Shown piece by piece: positions 1 through 6,000 of a stretch of 7,342 nt of DNA (positions within the stretch are counted from its first letter, which is position 1; each line of letters starts with the position of its first letter). The stretch comes from JAYTQG01 sp043746815. Its GTDB lineage: Bacteria > Actinomycetota > Thermoleophilia > Miltoncostaeales > Miltoncostaeaceae. The notes beneath the pieces are model-generated. The model saw only the letters and a list, made by a program, of their open reading frames with translations. It did no database searches and was not told where the DNA came from. Where the stretch lies: positions 1 to 7,342 of the forward strand of contig JAYTQG010000215.1 of NCBI GenBank assembly GCA_043746815.1. Direction: 5' to 3'. Made by a program: the position numbers and the translations under genes.

Positions 1-3000
1 GCCGAGGCAACACCCCGGACCGCGCCGCGGCTGGTCCGGCTCACGCGCAGGTGCAATGGGATCTGGATGGGCTTGCCAGCACGTAGGCCCGAGAACTTCA
101 GGATCAGCGCTCCGCCCACCAGGCGGGCCCCCTTGGGCAGACTGGTGAGGCTTGTCTGGGCGGGAATGATGATCCGTACGATTACGCCCTTCGCCACATT
201 GCGGGACAGGTTTTTCACACTGACATTCAGCGTCACCGACTGACCGGGCTTTGCGATCGACGCCCCCGTGAAGGCGATCCCAAGCTTCGCGGGCTTCGGC
301 TTCGGGGCGATTCCCGTCGGGACGCGGGCGGGTTTGCCGAGCGTCATCTTCGTGGGGTTTCCCTGACCAGCCACCCGTGGGTCGTTGCTGAGGGTCGTTG
401 GCACATTCGTGCCCGCAACGCTGGCCTGGTTGGCAATCGTGGTCACGCTGGACGGGAGGTTCCCCTTGATGCGGACCGAGAACGTGAGGGTGACCGAGGC
501 ACCCGTTGGCATCGTCCCAATGTCCACTGCCACCTTGCGCTCCCCCGGGACGGTCCCCGACGTGACGGTTCCCGCCGAGGTGTGAACCGAACCGGAGACC
601 AGATCGACGCTCGGGTCCAGGTCGTCGTTCAGAAGGACGCCCGTGGCCGTCTGGTTCCCGGAGTTCGTGATGACGAGCGTGTAGGCGATCGTGTCACCCG
701 AGGTTGCGCCACCGGAGCGGTCGGCATCGGTCTGGATCGCGTCGGTCTTCGTCACCGTCACCTTCGGTGCGGCGTGAAGGGCAGTCACCGTCGCGTCGCC
801 CGGCGCTGCGGTCGTTGGATCGTCGCTCTTCGTGTCAGCCGCGTTGGTACTTGATGCAGCTGCCTGGTTTGTGATCTGGGTAACGTTCTCGGCGATCGAC
901 GAGGCCACCCGGACCTGGAGATCGACCGTCGCGCTCCGGCCTCCTCCGATGGAACCGAGGTTGGCATCAACCTGACGATCCGCGCGTGTGATCGAACCTT
1001 GGCTCGCCATCGCCGAGCCGTCCACCAGTGCGATATTCGGATCCAGTACGTCCGAAATCAGGACGCCGGTCGCCGTCCGGTTGCCCGTGTTCGAGACCGT
1101 GATGAGGTAGCGCAGCGTGTCGCCCGGGCTGACCGCACCGTCGCTGTCGGCGTCGATCAGGAGTGTCGCCGCCTTCGTGACCGCAAGCTTGGCAGCGGCG
1201 CGCAGGGTGGTCACCGTTGGGTCGCCAGCGGCGCTGGTTGACGGATCGTCAGAGCTGATGTCTGCGAAGTTGCTTCCCCCGACCTTCGCCTGGTTGCTGA
1301 TCGTGTTGACGTCCTGTTCGATGGACAGCGGCATCTTCACCCGGAAGGTCACTGCCGTGCGCTCACCGCCACCGGGGATCGTCCCGACGGTGACCTTGAC
1401 GGTCGTGTCACCGGGGGTGTTCCCAAGGTTGATCGTCGACCCCGGACCGACCTGCACGGTGCCGACGATCAGGGGGGCGTTGACATCCGGCGTGTCGGTG
1501 ACGACAACGCCGGTGGCACCACTGTTGCCAATATTCTGCACGTCGATCGCATAGGCAAGTGTGTCGCCGGGACTGGCGAACCCATCGTGGTCGGCGTCGT
1601 CGACCAGGGAGACGCGCTTTGAGAGCACGACGATCGGATCGGCGGTGATCCCGGTGACCGTCGGGTCTCCCGCCGCGAGTGTCGACGGGTTATCAGTCTT
1701 TGCATCCGGGAAGTTCGTTCCGCTGACCGTGCCTTGGTTGGCGATCCGGTCGACTCCGGCAGGCACAACCGCGTCGATGAGAACCTTGAAGGTGATCGTG
1801 GCGCTGTCGCCGCCAGCGAGGGTGCCGACGTTGACGCCGACGGAACCGGCGTTGCTGGTCACCGTCCCTGAGCTTGTCTGGACTGAGCCCGCCACCAGCG
1901 ACGAATGCGCACCGGGCGTGTCGGCGAATGCTGTCCCCGCGGCGTCCTGATTGCCAGCGTTGCGGAGCGTCACCGTATACAGGAGGGTGTCACCAGGACT
2001 TGGACCGGCGGGCGCCGTGTCCACCACAACGCTTGCCCGTTTCTCGGCGGTCACGTTCGGTGCAGCGATAACGCTGGTGCGGGTTGGGTCATCGACGGAT
2101 CCGGTGGAGGGGTCGTCAGTGACGACGCTTGGGAAGTTGCCACCCTGAATCGTTGCCTGATTCGAGACCCCGGTGACACCGGCGGGGAGCGGTGACGCAA
2201 TCCGAACCTCAAAGCTGAGGGTTGCGCTGGCGCCGCCGCGAATCGTGCCGAAGTCAACGCGGACGGTCGTGTCACCCGGAGCGTTGCCGCGATTGACGGT
2301 GCCCTGGCTGGTTCGGACGGAGCCAGCAACGAGGGTTTCATTGGGATCAGCTACGTCATTTGCGATTGCCGCAAGTGCGTCCTGGTTTCCAGCGTTGGTC
2401 GCGGTGACGGTGTAGGCCAGCGTGTCACCTGGACTCGGCGACCCGTTGTGGTCAGCGTCCAGGACGAGGATGGCGGACTTACTCGCGGAGACCTTCGGCG
2501 CGGCGGTCAGCTCGGTCCGCGTGGCGTCACCCGGGGCGGCCGTGGCTGGGTCGTCACTGGATGCGACGGGAAAATTGCTGCCGCTGGCGGTCGCCTGGTT
2601 GTTGACGGCAGTGACACCGGCGGGAAGCGGTGAGTTGACCGTTACGTCGAAGCTCACGTCGGCGGTTTGGCCCGCGGGAAGTGTCGTGAGGTCGACGGCG
2701 ATCGGATCCGTTGCCTGCGTCACGGTGCCTTGGCTGGTGTGGATACTGCCGCCGACGATCGTGACGTTCGCGTCGAGGCGGTCGTCCACGACGACGTTCG
2801 CCGCATCCTGGTTTCCGGAGTTCGAGACGTTGAGCGTGTAGCGCAGCGTGTCCCCAGGGCTCGGGACCCCATCATGGTCAGCATCGACACGCAGGCTGGC
2901 GATCTTCGTGACACTCACCGCCGGGGTGGCCCGGATGAATGTGGCCGTCGGATCACCGGTGGCACCGGTCGCAGGGTCGTCGGTTGGGAGCGCCGGGGCA

Positions 3001-6000
3001 TTCGTTGCCGTGATCCCACCCTGATTGCGAACTCGCGAGATGCCAGCAGGGACAGTGCCCGCAATCTTCACGTTGAAGGTGATGTCCACCCGTCCGCCCG
3101 CGGCGATCGTGCCAACGTTGACGCCCACCGAACCGGTGTCACTCGTGATCGTGCCCTGGCTGGTCTGAACGCTGCTCGCGACAAGTGGGGCGTGGACGTC
3201 GGGCGTGTCGCTGAACACCACACCGGCAGCCGCGCGGTTTCCGGAGTTCGTGATGGTGACCTGGTACGAGAGCGTGTCGCCGGGGCTCGGGGCTCCGCTG
3301 TTGTCGGCGTCGATCAGGAGCGCGTCCGCCTTCGTCGAGGCGAGGCGCGGGGTGGCGGTGATCGCGATGGCGGTCGGATCACCAAGCGGTCCGGTTGACG
3401 GATCGTCCGTATTGACGCCGGTCGTGTTCGACGCGCTGATGGTCGCCTGGTTGTCGATCGTAGTGACCCCAGCTGGCACCCCCGCTGCGATCGTTGCGCG
3501 GAAGCTCAGCGTGGCCTGGGCGCCGCCGGGCAGCGTGCCGATGTCGGCGGAGACGGTCACATGACCCCCAGCGTTACCCGAGGTAATCGTCCCGGTGCTC
3601 GTGACCACCGATCCAGCGACCACGGAGAGGAGCGGGTCCGGAACATCCGAGAGTTCGACCAGCGTCGCGTTCTGGTTGCCGACGTTTGACGTCGCAATTA
3701 CGTAGGCCAGGGTGTCGCCCGGACTCGGAATCCCATCGTGGTCCGCGTCGACAACGAGTGAGACCTGTTTGGTTGATGTGAGGCGAGGCGCAGCAACGAT
3801 CGACGTGATGGTCGGGTCGCCTCCCGGCCCGGTGGAGGGGTCGTCGGTGACGAGCGTTGGAAAGTTGCCACCGCTCAATGTCGCCTGGTTTTGGACCCGA
3901 GTCACTCCGGCGGGCAGGGGGTTTGCAATCGTGACTTCGTAGGAAATCGTGGCGACGCCACCGTCGCCCGAAATCGTCCCAAGGTTTGCCGAAACACGGT
4001 CGTGACCGCCGATAGACACAATCGCGACGCTCCCCTGGCTGGTCCGAGCGGAGCCACCGATGATGGTGAGGTTGGGATCCAAGGGGTCGGTCACGACCGC
4101 GGCCGTGGCGCTCCGATTGCCCGAGTTTTGAATCGTGACCTGGTAGAGCAGCCTGTCGCCGGGGCTTGGAACGTGGTCGCCGTCGGCGTCGACCAGAAGC
4201 GTCGCGGTCTTGGTGGCTGTCATCCGTGGCGAGGCCGTCAGCGGAGTCAGCGTCGGATCTCCACCGGCAAGGGTTCCGGGATCATCGGAATTGACGAGCG
4301 GAACATTCGACCCGGAGATGGATGCCTGGTTGGAGAGCTCAGTAACACCTGCGGCGAGCGGTGAGCGAATCGCAACGGAGAACGAAACCGTCGCCGTTGC
4401 ACTCGCTGGCAGCGTGCCGAGGTTGACCCCGACGCTGGTGCCGCCGCCTGCCCCTGCCGTGACCGTTCCCCGGCTCGTCTGAACAGAGCCCGAAACCAGG
4501 TCAACATTGGCGTCCACGATGTCGCTGAGCGTCAGGCCCGCGGCACCCTGATTGCCGGAGTTCGTAACCGTGAGTGTGTACGCGACGGTGTCGCCGGGGC
4601 TCGCGACGCCGTCGTGGTCGGCGTCATTCAACAACGCGGCCGACTTGGTGACCGAGACCTTCGGTTGGGCGGTGAGGACGGTTACTGTCGGGTCCCCGCC
4701 GGAGAGCGTCGAGGGATCGTCGCTCAGCGTCGAGGGGAAGTTGGATCCGGTGACCGTGGACTGGTTCGAAACGCGATTCACGCCGGGATCAAGCGGCTTG
4801 ACCGTGACCTCGATGCTGGCGTTTGCCTGCTGTCCGCCCGGGATGGTTCCGAAGTTGATCGAGAGGGGTCCGCCAGCGTTCGTGATCGTGCCCTGACTTG
4901 TCCGCGCGGACGCAGCGTTGACGGTCAGGTACGGGTCGAAGACATCATTCAGGGCCACGTTCGCTGCAGCCTGATTGCCGGTGTTGGCGACGGTGATGCG
5001 GTAGAGCAGCGTGTCACCGGGGCTTGGGACGCCGTTGCCATCTGCGTCAACCAGAAGGTCGACGGCCTTCGTGACGTGAACGTCTGGGCGCGCGCTTACC
5101 GATAGGACGGTCGGGTCGCCGCCAGCGGGTGTCGCCGGGTCGTCCGTCGGCGTTGCGGGAACGTTCGATCCGCTGACAACGCCCTGATTCCGCACGCTCT
5201 GCACGCCCGCAGGCAGCGGACTGACGATGCGAGCGCTGTAGGAGACAACAACCTGCGCCCCACCGCGCAGCGTTCCGAGGGCGACTGCGACGCCGCTATC
5301 ACCAGTGCCGTTGCCGGTGGTGACGGTCCCGGACCCAGTGCGGACCGAGCCACTCTGAAGGGCCGCGTTCGTGTCGGGAGTGTCCGCAAAGACAAGCCCG
5401 GATGCGTCTTGATTTCCGCTGTTGACGATGGTGACCTGGTACAGAATGGTGTCGCCAGGACTCGGCACGCCGTTGTTGTCGGCGTCGTTGAGGAGGCTGA
5501 CACCCTTCGTGGAACTGACGACCGGGGTCGCGGTCAACGCGGTTGTTGTGGGATCGCCGGGTTGGGCGGTGTCGGGGTCGTTGGTCAGGACGGTCGGAAG
5601 CTGGTTCGAGCGGACGGCGGCCTGGTTGGATACGTCGGTCACGCCAGCGGGAAGCGGCTTCGTGACGTCCACCTGGAAGGTTGCGGTAACGCTCGCGTGT
5701 CCGGCAAGGGTCCCAACATCGACCCCAACGGTGGTGTCGCCACCGCCATTTCCAGCGTCAATCGTGCCAGCACTGACGTGAACGGTGCCAGCGTGCAAGG
5801 GCGCATTGGCATCGGGGGTGTCGTCGATCCGCACGCCTGTTGCGGCGGAGTTGCCGGAGTTCTGGAGCGTGATCTCATAGAGCAGTGTGTCCCCGGGGCT
5901 CGGGACGCCATCGTGATCCGCGTCAACCAGCAGCGTGGCCCGTTTCGTCGCGGCCAAGCTCGGCGCGGCCGTCAGGGCGGTTACCGTCGGGTCGCCAGCG

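Larger units (their letters stand above)
3333..4291 (-). repeat. Copy B of the higher-order duplication (R7 tail + R8 + R9)
   Basis: Partner of 6384-7342. Shared oddities beyond the general repeat consensus are the D-H-V loop in R1/R8 and the DVPDPLLSVVAGSVVT and GNAGGH stretches in R2/R9. At DNA level the agreement is also high in places, such as ttctggttgcc at 3670 and 6721. The next pair, R3/R10, differs in length (438 against 426 bases) and matches only at ordinary repeat level. Confidence 0.8.

Noticed and set aside
1..60. Possible gene end at the left edge
   Set aside because: The last visible codons (S-R-G-A-V-R-G-V-A-S) are in mid-strand of the basic module and no stop is present, so the end of the gene is not in the window.
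1992..2042. Loss of the acidic loop in R13, considered as a frameshift or assembly join
   Set aside because: The change is an in-frame loss of one codon with substitutions. The sequence on both sides keeps the same frame and normal repeat motifs.
2667..3398. Plus-strand open frame of 243 codons
   Set aside because: Antisense to R9-R11. It has Arg/Asp/Gly-rich low-information content and recurring phrases that are only the reverse of the repeat motifs.
5096..5503. Other minus-strand frames (for example 5096-5503, 6218-6529, 2051-2341)
   Set aside because: They are out of phase with the continuous frame, are Arg/Ser/Pro-rich, lack any domain, and overlap the DUF11 repeats completely.
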